A stretch of 64,000 nucleotides of DNA, from the NCBI GenBank assembly GCA_018268085.1, contig JAFDXE010000017.1, forward strand, positions 1-64,000. The letters are read 5' to 3'. The notes below the pieces were generated by a model, which had not been told where the DNA came from, did not search any database, and saw only the letters and a list, made by a program, of their open reading frames with translations. Origin of the DNA: Bacteroidota bacterium. Lineage in GTDB: Bacteria > Bacteroidota > Bacteroidia > Chitinophagales > Chitinophagaceae. Shown one piece after another: positions 53,596-62,895 of this stretch. A program made the position numbers and the translations under genes. The number at the start of each line of letters is the position of its first letter. The first letter of the stretch is position 1.

Positions 53596-54765
53596 TTACA
53601 ATTTCATGAGTGAAGCGGCAAAGTTACGGGCCTCCCCATCGCTTTCAAAATATTCCTGCAATGTTGGCTTTTCTATAAAAGTTATTTCCTGCATTGTTTT
53701 TTCAACAACTGCCGTAATATCTAAAAAGCCAATCCTGTTTTTCAAAAAGGCCCAAACGGCAATTTCGTTTGCTGCATTTAATACGCAGGCCGCATTCCCA
53801 CCCTTTTGAAGGGCTTCAATGGCAAGACCAAGATTCCTGAATGTTTTCAGATCAGGTTCTTCAAAATTCAATGATGGATATTTCCTGAAATTGAGCCTGG
53901 GGAAATCGTTTTGGATTCTTTCCGGGAATCCCAGCGCATATTGAATAGGCAATTTCATATCCGGCAATCCCATTTGCGCTTTGATACTTCCATCTTCAAA
54001 CTGAACCATGCTGTGAATGATGCTTTGCGGATGTATGATCACTTCAATTTGTTCGGGCTTAAGATTGAACAACCATTTTGCTTCAATCATTTCCAGTCCT
54101 TTGTTCATGAGCGTGGCAGAATCGATGGTGATCTTTGCACCCATATTCCAGTTCGGATGTTGCAGGGCGTGATCTCTTTTTACGTTCACCAAAAAGTTAG
54201 GTTTTTTTCCTAAAAAAGGACCGCCGCTTGCTGTAAGGATGATCTTTTCGATCGGGTTCCTGGCTTCTCCTACGAGGCATTGAAAAATGGCTGAATGTTC
54301 ACTATCTACCGGGATGATCGGCGACCGGTTATCCAGCGCCATTTTCATTACAATATCACCGGCAACAACGAGTGTTTCTTTATTCGCCAGTGCAACAACT
54401 TTACCCTTTGATACGGCTTTCAATGTTGGTTTCAAACCGGCGAAGCCAACAATGGAAGCGATCATGATATCATACGTGTCGAAATCGGCCACTTCTTCCA
54501 GCGCCACTTCTCCTGCAAAAACTTTTATGTGTGTAGAACCAAGAGCTGCTTTTACTTTCTCATATTTTTTTTCATCACCAATCACCACTGCATTGGGTTT
54601 AAATTCCAACGCCTGGGCTATCAGCAATTCATCATTCGTTTGTGCGGTTAAAATATCTACTTCAAACAAGGCGGGATTTGCACGAATTACATCAAGCGCC
54701 TGTGTACCTATTGAACCTGTAGAACCAAAAACTGCTATGCTTTTTTTTGCAGTAGCTTCTGCCAT
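53596..54765 (-). CDS. dxr: 1-deoxy-D-xylulose 5-phosphate reductoisomerase Dxr
   Basis: 389 residues. NADPH loop VFGSTGSIGTQALDVI, then ALANKETLVVAGDIV, PVDSEHSAIFQCL, LTASGGPF, HPNWNMGAKITIDSATLMNKGLE and EVIIHPQSIIHSMV cover the conserved metal- and substrate-binding residues. It makes 2-C-methyl-D-erythritol 4-phosphate, the committed step of the MEP isoprenoid pathway. It lies 88 bp upstream of rseP on the same strand. Confidence 0.96.
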   Translation of the reverse strand: MAEATAKKSIAVFGSTGSIGTQALDVIRANPALFEVDILTAQTNDELLIAQALEFKPNAVVIGDEKKYEKVKAALGSTHIKVFAGEVALEEVADFDTYDIMIASIVGFAGLKPTLKAVSKGKVVALANKETLVVAGDIVMKMALDNRSPIIPVDSEHSAIFQCLVGEARNPIEKIILTASGGPFLGKKPNFLVNVKRDHALQHPNWNMGAKITIDSATLMNKGLEMIEAKWLFNLKPEQIEVIIHPQSIIHSMVQFEDGSIKAQMGLPDMKLPIQYALGFPERIQNDFPRLNFRKYPSLNFEEPDLKTFRNLGLAIEALQKGGNAACVLNAANEIAVWAFLKNRIGFLDITAVVEKTMQEITFIEKPTLQEYFESDGEARNFAASLMKL

Positions 54766-54917
54766 AAAGTAGAGAGTTTATTTTGAATTATTTTTATATG
54801 AAACGCAATATAAGGCTATACTTTGTGTAATCGGCGTTTTGAGATGCTAATTTTATAATGGTTGCTGGTTACTGAATACGCTTTAATTATGCAATGAAAA
54901 TGTACACCAAATAAGTT

Positions 54918-55964
54918 TTAAACAAGGGTTATGGTTTCTTTCGTTTTATGGGATTGCTGAATAGCATTAATAATTTTCATCACATTTATTGCCTCATCCC
55001 CTGTAACCGGCAATGGTTTGTTGTACAACAACGCCTCATGCAGTTGATCAAAAAATTCCATATAATTTCCCTGTTCGGCTTTTACGAGGCTGCGAACAGA
55101 TTTGCCATTTTCATCAAGGTGTAACGTACCGGCCGCACTTATGGGTTCTGTTCCCCAATCGGCAGCCCCTGGTTTCATACCGGCTTTCAACATTTCTTCC
55201 TGGATATCGGCACGCATTTTAATAAACGATCCCTGTGTACCGTGAACACTATATGCAGGTGGTTGTTCCTTTACTATAAGACCGGCTTTTATACGAACCG
55301 TTAGCCCGGGATAAAACAAATGCGCATCTACATAATCGTTAACGATCGACAATGGCCGCTGCACCCTCATAAAACCAAAAACCGCATTAGGCATTCCAAA
55401 CAATTGCAATGCCTGGTCGATAATGTGCGGGCCAAGATCATGCAGTAACCCAGATCCGGGATTTGTGGTTTCTTTGTGTTGTTTCGGACTAAGGTTTACG
55501 TTGAACCGATCGAAATGAATTTCCGCTTCAACGATCTTTCCCAATACAGCGGATGAAATAATTTTCTTTACTGTTTTGAAATCGCTGTCGAATCGCCTGT
55601 TCTGGTAAACAGTGATCTTTTTATTTTTTTCTGCTGACAGCAGTATAAGTTGTTTAGCTTCCTCAACGGTAACGGTAAATGATTTTTCTACCAATACATG
55701 TTTTCCGGCAAGCAAAGCTGCTTTGGCAAAATCGAAATGAGTATAGTTGGGTGTATTTACGATAACAATATCTATTGCTTCATCACGCAGCATTGATTCG
55801 TATGTATCAAAAGAACATATGTGCGGATAATCCTTTGCTGCCGCTTTCTTTGTTCGTTCCCATACCGCATACAGGTTAAACCCTTCATGCAATTGAATAA
55901 AAGGCGCATGAAAAACCTTTCCACTCATACCATAAGCGCAAAGCGCAACATTAAACACTTTCAT
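54918..55964 (-). CDS. Gfo/Idh/MocA family oxidoreductase
   Basis: 348 residues. N-terminal Rossmann domain (VALCAYGMSGKVFHAPF) and the family motif HVLVEKSFTVTVEEA (E-K-S in place of the more common E-K-P). The C-terminal domain has GSGLLHDLGPHIIDQALQLFG with the catalytic His region. NAD(P)-dependent sugar or inositol dehydrogenase-like enzyme, substrate unknown. It lies 46 bp after the GH3-family gene on the same strand. Confidence 0.9.
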   Translation of the reverse strand: MKVFNVALCAYGMSGKVFHAPFIQLHEGFNLYAVWERTKKAAAKDYPHICSFDTYESMLRDEAIDIVIVNTPNYTHFDFAKAALLAGKHVLVEKSFTVTVEEAKQLILLSAEKNKKITVYQNRRFDSDFKTVKKIISSAVLGKIVEAEIHFDRFNVNLSPKQHKETTNPGSGLLHDLGPHIIDQALQLFGMPNAVFGFMRVQRPLSIVNDYVDAHLFYPGLTVRIKAGLIVKEQPPAYSVHGTQGSFIKMRADIQEEMLKAGMKPGAADWGTEPISAAGTLHLDENGKSVRSLVKAEQGNYMEFFDQLHEALLYNKPLPVTGDEAINVMKIINAIQQSHKTKETITLV

Positions 55965-56010
55965 ACATTAATGGTTACGAAGGATGGATATTTTCAGCTA
56001 ATGATTACCG

Positions 56011-57552
56011 TTAGCCTTCCTGTTTTTCACTGGTGACAGCCCCGATGTTGTTTGTTGATGCTACTGCAAAAGGCGCCAGTGCATCGGCTATTTTCCGGTC
56101 GTTGGACAGGCGGGCTACTTTGTTTTGTCCGCCGAGTTTACCAATGCTCTTCATATAATTCACAAAACCGTTTTTCTCAATTACGGTAATTTTCAGTGGT
56201 TCCAGGATATTGCCGGATACGAGGTCATCGTAATACACATTTTTTTTTCGGAGATTATCATCTATCTTTTTTGCCAGTTGAGACAGCGATGCCGGCGTAT
56301 TTTCAAATTCGATAAACCACTCGTGGTAACTTTTTCCCTTACTGCTACTCACGAAAGGCGCCACCGTAAATTCAGTAAGATGAATGTTATCTTCTTTGGC
56401 AGCCTGCAAAATTGCCGATTCTACTTCTTCTACAATTACATGTTCTCCGAAGGCAGAGATGTAATGCTTGGTTCTTCCGCTTACAATAAGCCGGTAAGGA
56501 TCTGTGGAAACAAATTTTACGGTATCTCCGATATTATAAGCCCACAATCCGGCATTGGTAGAAATAATAAGCGCATAGTTTTCACCCGGCTGAACCTCTT
56601 TAAGTGTCAGGCGTGTTGGATTTTCATTGTGTATTTCCGCCACGGGAACAAACTCATAAAAGATACCGCTATCGGTATTAAGCAGCATGCCGGGTTCTTT
56701 TTGTGAATCCTGGAAGGCAAAAAATCCTTCACTTGCCGGGAACAGTTCAATCGTATCAATCGTTCGGCCAATGCTCTCCGTTAGTTTAGATTTATAAGGT
56801 TCAAAATTTACACCACCCTGTACCATTACACTAAAATTGGGAAACAACGTTCCTATTTTCTTTCCCGATTTCTCCATCAGCCTGTCGAAATACATTTGCA
56901 TCCACGGTGGTATTCCGCTGATGAGCGTCATGTTTTCATTGATGGTTTCTTCAACGATCTTATCCAGTTTCTGTTCCCAGTCTTCAATGCAATTTGTTTC
57001 GTAAGAAGGCAACTGGTTTGCCCGCAGGTATTTGGGCACGTGATGATTTACGATTCCACTCAGCCTGCCGGTAGGAATTCCTCCAACGCGTTCCAACACC
57101 GGCGAGCCACTTAAAAAAATCATTTTACCATCGGCAAATTTTGTGTTGCCGGTTTCTGCCATATAACACAACAGTGCATTCCTTGCCGTATTAATATGAT
57201 TGGGAATAGACTCTTTTGAAATTGGAATATATTTTACACCACTGGTAGTACCGCTTGTTTTAGCGAAATAGATCGGTACGCCTTTCCATAAAATATTGTG
57301 CTTTCCTTCTTTTATTTTTTCGATATAAGGCTTAAAAGCTTCGTAATCTCTTATCGGCACTTTCTTCACATAATCTTCATGAGATTTTATTGAAGCAAAA
57401 TCATGATCTCTTCCAAACTGTGTTTTCTGTGCGGTTCGGATAAGCTGGTTAAATATTTTTGACTGGTCTGCCACCGCAGTCGCCATTCCTTTTCTAGTCT
57501 GGCGATATATATAATTGGCAAAGGGTTTAGCCAGGAAAGATTTGATCTTCAT
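56011..57552 (-). CDS. GH3 (auxin-responsive promoter) family acyl-adenylate-forming enzyme
   Basis: 513 residues. The phosphate loop TSGTTSGVKYIPIS near residue 105-118 and the later NTDSGIFYEFVP and GLWAYNIGDTVKF regions match the GH3 family. In plants these ligases join amino acids to jasmonate or auxin; bacterial members occur widely in Bacteroidota, with unknown substrates. The reaction is expected to be ATP-dependent acyl-adenylation followed by amide formation (inference). ATG start; no consensus -7 box. Confidence 0.9.
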   Translation of the reverse strand: MKIKSFLAKPFANYIYRQTRKGMATAVADQSKIFNQLIRTAQKTQFGRDHDFASIKSHEDYVKKVPIRDYEAFKPYIEKIKEGKHNILWKGVPIYFAKTSGTTSGVKYIPISKESIPNHINTARNALLCYMAETGNTKFADGKMIFLSGSPVLERVGGIPTGRLSGIVNHHVPKYLRANQLPSYETNCIEDWEQKLDKIVEETINENMTLISGIPPWMQMYFDRLMEKSGKKIGTLFPNFSVMVQGGVNFEPYKSKLTESIGRTIDTIELFPASEGFFAFQDSQKEPGMLLNTDSGIFYEFVPVAEIHNENPTRLTLKEVQPGENYALIISTNAGLWAYNIGDTVKFVSTDPYRLIVSGRTKHYISAFGEHVIVEEVESAILQAAKEDNIHLTEFTVAPFVSSSKGKSYHEWFIEFENTPASLSQLAKKIDDNLRKKNVYYDDLVSGNILEPLKITVIEKNGFVNYMKSIGKLGGQNKVARLSNDRKIADALAPFAVASTNNIGAVTSEKQEG

Positions 57553-57610
57553 TTACATCCGGTTTGCATACGATAATAAAATTATCATAACTGTTTTGTA
57601 ATACAAGGGT

Positions 57611-58042
57611 TCAATTACAGTTGCAGGTCCATTCGGTATCCAGGTCTATTACTGTAACAACCACCAGTTTATTTTCATGAGGTGCAAATACTATGCGTAC
57701 GTGTTGTTTATCATGGGTAACTCCTTCAAGCGGGTAAGATTTTCCTTCCCCTGTTTCTTCCACCTTACTGTAATTTATCACACCTGTTGTTAAAATTTCT
57801 TTAACCTCCGTTTCATCAATATGCCTGCAGGCCATTCGGCAACGGGCATGTTTACTGTATTCAATGGTATTTGTTGTTCTGTCGATCGGATCGTTTTCAG
57901 CAGCAACAGGCCCTGGGTTAACAGCCGGTATTTCACGGGAGATATTTATGTTATTATGCTTCCCTCGCTGATTCGTTTTAATCCAATAAAGCATAATGGC
58001 TGCGGAGATAAGCAAAATAACCGGCAGGTATTTCTTTAGCAT
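57611..58042 (-). CDS. Membrane-anchored DUF4258 protein
   Basis: 143 residues from ATG 58042 (an in-frame GTG lies one codon upstream). A single N-terminal helix (about residues 5-22) precedes a DUF4258 domain: YSKHARCRMACRHIDETEV, then YPLEGVTHDKQHVRIVFAP and VVTVIDLDTEWTCNCN. DUF4258 resembles the RelE/BrnT-type fold of toxin nucleases, but no antitoxin gene is adjacent and the domain is held at the membrane, so I do not call it a toxin. Confidence 0.8.
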   Translation of the reverse strand: MLKKYLPVILLISAAIMLYWIKTNQRGKHNNINISREIPAVNPGPVAAENDPIDRTTNTIEYSKHARCRMACRHIDETEVKEILTTGVINYSKVEETGEGKSYPLEGVTHDKQHVRIVFAPHENKLVVVTVIDLDTEWTCNCN

Positions 58043-58145
58043 CACGCAATTTAATTGTAAAAAAGGATAAATAAAGATGGGAAATTATGGCTGGTAGTAC
58101 CTTGCCAGGATTTCCATTTCATCCCGAAAAAAAAACAAAATGGGC

Positions 58146-58153
58146 TATCTTTG
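58146..58153 (+). promoter_or_regulatory. -7 box next to the mtaB start
   Basis: TATCTTTG (TANNTTTG) ends 5 bp before ATG 58159, predicting a leaderless or nearly leaderless transcript. Confidence 0.5.
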
Positions 58154-58158
58154 CGCCG

Positions 58159-59427
58159 ATGAAAAAATCGGTAGCATTACATACACTTGGCTGCAAACTG
58201 AACTTCAGTGAAACTACCTCTATTGGCAGATTGCTGGAAGACGACGGCTTTGTAAAAAAAGACTTTGATGATGTGGCCGATGTATATGTAATAAATACCT
58301 GTTCTGTTACGGATAATGCAGATAAGGAATGTCGTTACCTCGTTCGGAAAATACAAAAAAGAGCGCCGGGATCAATGGTAGTGATCACCGGATGTTATGC
58401 CCAGTTAAAGCCTGCTGAAATTGCTGCCATTCCGGGTGTGAACCTGGTACTGGGCGCCGCTGAAAAATTTAATATTACCCAACATCTCAAAGAACTTACT
58501 AAGAATGATTCGGGAAAGATATGCAGTTGCGATATTGAAGATGTGAATAGTTTTACCGCTACACATTCTACCAATGAAAGAACAAGGGTTTTTATGAAAG
58601 TGCAGGATGGCTGCGATTATAACTGTAGTTTTTGTACCATCCCGATGGCGAGGGGAAAAAGCAGGAGTGATAGTATTGAAAACATCCTGAACGAAATTGA
58701 ACAGGTAGCTGCAAAAGGTGCAAAGGAAATTGTGCTTACCGGAATTAATTTAGGCGACTTTGGGAAAGGATACACGGGAGGAAAGAAACACGAGGAGAAT
58801 TTTTTTGACCTGGTAAGAGAACTGGATACCCGCTCCACTATTGAACGATTTCGCATCTCCTCTATTGAGCCCAATCTCTTAAGCAATGAGATGATTGAAT
58901 TTGTAAGCAACAGCCGGCGGTATATGCCGCATTTTCATATTCCGTTACAAAGCGGAAGTAATAAAATTTTAGCGGCTATGCGCAGGCGTTATAAGCGGGA
59001 ATTGTATGCAGAAAAAGTAAACCTGATAAAATTACTGATGCCGCATGCCTGTATCGGCGTAGATGTGATTGTTGGATTTCCGGGAGAAACAGAAGAAGAT
59101 TTCAGGGAGACAGCCGAATTTTTACAGGCACTCGATATTTCCTACCTGCACGTGTTCACCTATTCGGAACGCGACAATACACATGCCCTTTCTCTTGGGC
59201 CGGTAGTTCCGGTGAACATCCGCAATGAGCGAAACAAGATCCTGCGCAATATCAGCTATATTAAAATGCAGGCTTTTACGGAAAAACACATTGGTGAAAC
59301 CAGGAAAGTATTATTTGAAAAAGCAGAAAAGGGAAATATGATGGAAGGCTATACCGACAACTATATTAAGATAACAGCGCCGTATAAAGAAGAGTGGGCA
59401 AATGAAATTGTGGAATGGTGCATTTGA
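58159..59427 (+). CDS. mtaB: tRNA (N6-threonylcarbamoyladenosine-37) methylthiotransferase MtaB
   Basis: 422 residues from ATG 58159 (MKKSVALHTLGCKLN); a longer in-frame start would pass through the promoter. N-terminal UPF0004 cluster cysteines lie in LGCKLNFSE, NTCSVTDNAD and TGCYAQ. The radical SAM CxxxCxxC lies in GCDYNCSFCTIP, and a TRAM-like C-terminus follows. It converts t6A37 to ms2t6A37, acting after TsaD, whose gene is in this window about 8 kb away. Confidence 0.94.
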   Translation: MKKSVALHTLGCKLNFSETTSIGRLLEDDGFVKKDFDDVADVYVINTCSVTDNADKECRYLVRKIQKRAPGSMVVITGCYAQLKPAEIAAIPGVNLVLGAAEKFNITQHLKELTKNDSGKICSCDIEDVNSFTATHSTNERTRVFMKVQDGCDYNCSFCTIPMARGKSRSDSIENILNEIEQVAAKGAKEIVLTGINLGDFGKGYTGGKKHEENFFDLVRELDTRSTIERFRISSIEPNLLSNEMIEFVSNSRRYMPHFHIPLQSGSNKILAAMRRRYKRELYAEKVNLIKLLMPHACIGVDVIVGFPGETEEDFRETAEFLQALDISYLHVFTYSERDNTHALSLGPVVPVNIRNERNKILRNISYIKMQAFTEKHIGETRKVLFEKAEKGNMMEGYTDNYIKITAPYKEEWANEIVEWCI

Positions 59428-59437
59428 GGAGTGAAGG

Positions 59438-59453
59438 TAGTTAGCTGTAAGTT
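59438..59453. repeat. Degenerate TAGCTGTAAG repeat piece
   Basis: GTAGTTAGCTGTAAGT resembles the units at 7362-7409 and 27722-27821. It lies in the gap between the convergent mtaB and CpsB-type genes, where no terminator was seen. Confidence 0.3.
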
Positions 59454-59535
59454 GGTATATGGTTAACTATTCAACCTGCTTTATATTGTGTAACCTATTT
59501 CCTGAACATCACCTCAGCATATCAGCTATTTAACA

Positions 59536-60282
59536 TCATTCGCCCAGGGCCTTGTTCCACTCCTTATGCCCCAACAGTCGTTTAAGATCTTCCTGTGTTT
59601 TGGGGCTGCTGAGTAAACCCAGATGACGGGTATGATGCATGTCTGTTCCAACAAAAGAAACCATATCATTTTTCAACAGGTATTTGGCTACTTTAAGCGC
59701 TTCTTTTCCATAATGGCCGGTAAGCGACAGAAGATTTACCTGTAGTAAAAAACCAAGGTCAACAAAATGATGGAAAATTTTATAATTGTTGTAGTAGTAA
59801 GGATAGCGTTCGGGATGAGCTAGTATAGGTGTATACCCTTCCATGATAATGGCGAACGACATTTTACCCGGATCCTCCGGCATAGATGCATAAGAGAATT
59901 CTGTAAGGATGATATTGTCTTTCAGCGTAAGTAACCGGTTACCGCTCGTGAGCAGTTCTATAAAATAACTGTCGAGCATATATTCTGCCGCTGCACTTAC
60001 CTCAAATTCCATTTGTTGCTTTTTCAACTCAGCACGCAACAATTGCAAAGCGGCATTAATTGTTTCGGGATTATTCCTGTACAGGTCGCCAATAATGTGT
60101 GGCGTTGCAATAGAAGAGCGAACGCCCAGGTCCATTAACCCCTTTATTAACGTGATAGATGTTTCAATATCCGGCGAACCATCGTCAATTCCCGGGAGGA
60201 TATGGGAATGCATATCTTTCACAAACGGGAAATAATCGCCTGCGGGTTCGGATGGAGCTTTCTTTTTAAAAAACGAAAACAT
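59536..60282 (-). CDS. CpsB/CapC-type PHP-family tyrosine phosphatase
   Basis: 248 residues. PHP-fold metal ligands are visible in DMHSHILPGIDDGSPD, IATPHII, LAHPERYPYY and GTDMHHTRH. These manganese-dependent phosphatases dephosphorylate the tyrosine kinase that controls capsule or exopolysaccharide chain length. It is the last gene of the minus-strand polysaccharide cluster that runs off the right edge of the window. Confidence 0.9.
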   Translation of the reverse strand: MFSFFKKKAPSEPAGDYFPFVKDMHSHILPGIDDGSPDIETSITLIKGLMDLGVRSSIATPHIIGDLYRNNPETINAALQLLRAELKKQQMEFEVSAAAEYMLDSYFIELLTSGNRLLTLKDNIILTEFSYASMPEDPGKMSFAIIMEGYTPILAHPERYPYYYNNYKIFHHFVDLGFLLQVNLLSLTGHYGKEALKVAKYLLKNDMVSFVGTDMHHTRHLGLLSSPKTQEDLKRLLGHKEWNKALGE

Positions 60283-60339
60283 TGTTGAGGTTTGCTATTA
60301 CACGAAATACCGGAGTGTACACTTCGGCTTTACTGATAA

Positions 60340-61092
60340 TTATTTTTGATAGTACTGGTGTACTTTGCTCAATGGTTTTAATATTGAAACAAAGAATGCA
60401 AATGGTATTTTATTTTTTTTCATGGCCAGGTAATCCCTGCGATTTGCCCTGAAGCGTTGACGCCAGCTACTGTTACTTTGTCCTCCCCTTCGCATTTTCA
60501 CAATAAGCTTTGGCAGGTAATAGGAACTGATGCGGTGCTTATATAAATAACGTGCCATGAACTCATAATCGGCAGCGCTATAGTAATGGCTTTCGTATCC
60601 GCCGTATTTTTTAAACAATTCGGTGCGAAAATAAAATGTGGGATGTGCCGGCATCCAGCCAATTTTGAACAGGCTGCGCCGATATTCCTTTCCTTTCCAT
60701 ATTCGGTAGATCTTATTCGTGTCAACAGGATCTACATATTCAAGATCTCCATAAATACTATCTACTTTCTTTTCTTCAAATGCATTTACGATCCACTCAA
60801 TTACGTTTTCAGAATCAAGCATATCATCGCTGTTTAAAATACCGATGATATCCCCTGTTGCCATTTCCATTCCTTTGTTAATCGCATCATACATGCTCCT
60901 GTCGGTTTCAGAAATCCATTTAGCAATATGCGATTCGTATTTTTTAATAATGGCCACTGTACCGTCTTTTGATTTACCGTCGATAACGATGTGTTCAATA
61001 TGCTTATAACGCTGACCAATAACCGATTTAATACAATCTTCGAGGTATTTTTCAGAATTATAGGTTGCCGTTATGAGCGTTACTTTGAGCAT
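60340..61092 (-). CDS. GT2 family glycosyltransferase
   Basis: 250 residues of GT-A fold: VTLITATYNSEKYLEDCIKSV, HIVIDGKSKDGT, GILNSDDMLD (DxD-like) and a substrate region GWMPAHPTFYFR. The protein ends with a basic tail (RRDYLAMKKNKIPF). Adds a sugar to a surface polysaccharide intermediate (inference from the neighbours). It lies 57 bp before the phosphatase gene and 63 bp after the carbamoyltransferase gene. Confidence 0.9.
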   Translation of the reverse strand: MLKVTLITATYNSEKYLEDCIKSVIGQRYKHIEHIVIDGKSKDGTVAIIKKYESHIAKWISETDRSMYDAINKGMEMATGDIIGILNSDDMLDSENVIEWIVNAFEEKKVDSIYGDLEYVDPVDTNKIYRIWKGKEYRRSLFKIGWMPAHPTFYFRTELFKKYGGYESHYYSAADYEFMARYLYKHRISSYYLPKLIVKMRRGGQSNSSWRQRFRANRRDYLAMKKNKIPFAFFVSILKPLSKVHQYYQK

Positions 61093-61155
61093 GTATTTAA
61101 TTACCTTGTTGGTACAATATTAAATTTTTATGCGGAGAACAGGTTATGAAATAAT

Positions 61156-62886
61156 TTATTTTCTGCTGATAACAATATTTTCAATAACAAGCATATCCAT
61201 CTGGGTACGTGTATAGCAGGCCAATGCTTCCTCGGGGCTATTTACGATAGGTTCATTTTCGTTGAAGGATGTATTGAGTAATATCGGCACCCCGGTTTTT
61301 TTCCGGAAGGCATCAATAAGCGCATAATACCTTGGCGAAATGTTTTTATCCACTGATTGCAATCTGCCCGAACCATCAACATGGGTTACCGCAGGGATTT
61401 CCTTTCTTTTTTCAACTTTGATCGGGAAAACTTTTTCCATGAAAGGCACCGGCTCATCCAGTTCAAAATATTCACCTACATATTCTTTTAAAATAGAAGG
61501 AGCAAATGGCCGAAAACTTTCCCTGCGTTTTATTTTGAGGTTAAGGATCTCTTTCGCATCTGTTCTCCTGGGATCTGCAATGATAGATCTTGCTCCGAGT
61601 GCCCGCGGGCCAAACTCAGCACGCCCGTTCATCCAGCCTACAACACCACCATTTACAAGGCATTCGGTTACCTTATCATAAATTTCTTCATCCGGTAGTT
61701 GAGTGTATTCAATTCCTTTTGCGTCCAGTATTTTTCTTACTTCTTCATTACTATAACGGCTACCTGTGTACGCAGAATAAATGGGCTCCGTTCTTGCCGT
61801 ATTCAGTAACTGGTGCTGTACAAATAATGCTGCTCCCATTGAAATTCCGGCATCATGACCGGCAGATGGGATGTACACATTTTTAAACCCGGTATTCCTT
61901 GTTATTTTACCATTAGCCACACTGTTCTGTGCCACGCCGCCTGCAATACACACATTGGTTAACCCGGTTCTTTTCTGCAGGTGATTGAGTATATGAAAGA
62001 TGGTAAGTTCGGCCATTCGCTGAACAGATGCGGCCAGGTCTTTATGATAAGCCGTAAGTGGTTCATCTTTATCCCTCGCCTTTCCGAATTTGCTGATCAT
62101 TTTATCGCTGTACATAATTTTCACAACAGGAATATGATCATCTCCATAAGAAATTACCCCGTGTGTTCCTTTTCGGAAATATTCAAGGTTTAATTTAAAT
62201 AATCCATCATCTGTAAGTTCTATTACATCCCGCAGCAGATCAAGGTATTTAGGTTCGCCATAAGGAGCCATACCCATCACTTTATATTCATCCCCATAAT
62301 GAGGAAAACCGAGTAACTGTGTAAATGCAGTATAAAAAATACCGAGAGAATGAGGAAAATCAACCGAATCCAATACATCAATGGTATTGCCCTTTCCAAC
62401 GCCGATCATGGTAGTAGAAAAATCGCCTGAACCATCAATAGACAGGCAGGCTGCTTCTTCATACGGCGATGCAAAAAATGCAGAAGCAAGATGGCTCCTG
62501 TGGTGTTCAATGTTTTTGATCTTATTTTCAAATTTCCATTCGGGCAAACCGGAAATTACCGAGAGTTCGTTTTGAATGGTAGCCACTTTATGACTATTTA
62601 CCACCCTGTCTTTTACCACGCTGAAACTGCCCAGGAAATTTTTACTTACATACAACAGTTTGTTGATCATTTTTGCTTTAGGGTCGCGACCAATGGCAAA
62701 AAAATCTACCTGTTCCCAGGTTACACCTGCTTCTCTCAAACAAAATTCAATCGCAAGTCTTGGAAAACCTGCCCAGTGTTTTACCCTCGTAAATCTTTCT
62801 TCTTCGATAGCGGCAATCATTTTCCCGTCCACAAAAATTGCGGCAGAAGAATCGGCATGATATGCGTTTATTCCTACGATTACCAT
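61156..62886 (-). CDS. NodU/CmcH family carbamoyltransferase
   Basis: 576 residues. N-terminal Kae1-like ATPase domain (VGINAYHADSSAAIFVDG, EHHRSHLASAFFASPYEEA with the metal His, CIAGGVAQNSVANG) and C-terminal carbamoyltransferase domain (GRAEFGPRALGARSIIADPR, RRESFRPFAPSIL, ILLNTSFNENEPIV). It transfers a carbamoyl group from carbamoyl phosphate to a hydroxyl, here probably of a polysaccharide sugar. It lies 9 bp after the exosortase gene, so the two are co-transcribed. Confidence 0.92.
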   Translation of the reverse strand: MVIVGINAYHADSSAAIFVDGKMIAAIEEERFTRVKHWAGFPRLAIEFCLREAGVTWEQVDFFAIGRDPKAKMINKLLYVSKNFLGSFSVVKDRVVNSHKVATIQNELSVISGLPEWKFENKIKNIEHHRSHLASAFFASPYEEAACLSIDGSGDFSTTMIGVGKGNTIDVLDSVDFPHSLGIFYTAFTQLLGFPHYGDEYKVMGMAPYGEPKYLDLLRDVIELTDDGLFKLNLEYFRKGTHGVISYGDDHIPVVKIMYSDKMISKFGKARDKDEPLTAYHKDLAASVQRMAELTIFHILNHLQKRTGLTNVCIAGGVAQNSVANGKITRNTGFKNVYIPSAGHDAGISMGAALFVQHQLLNTARTEPIYSAYTGSRYSNEEVRKILDAKGIEYTQLPDEEIYDKVTECLVNGGVVGWMNGRAEFGPRALGARSIIADPRRTDAKEILNLKIKRRESFRPFAPSILKEYVGEYFELDEPVPFMEKVFPIKVEKRKEIPAVTHVDGSGRLQSVDKNISPRYYALIDAFRKKTGVPILLNTSFNENEPIVNSPEEALACYTRTQMDMLVIENIVISRK

Positions 62887-62895
62887 TTAATTAAT

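Noticed and set aside
56125..56706. Plus-strand 193-residue open frame opposite the GH3-family gene
   Set aside because: Antisense to a well-supported coding region, with composition typical of a shadow frame.
57611..58042. DUF4258 protein as a toxin of a toxin-antitoxin pair
   Set aside because: No antitoxin-like gene is adjacent, and the protein has an N-terminal membrane anchor, unlike BrnT/RelE toxins.
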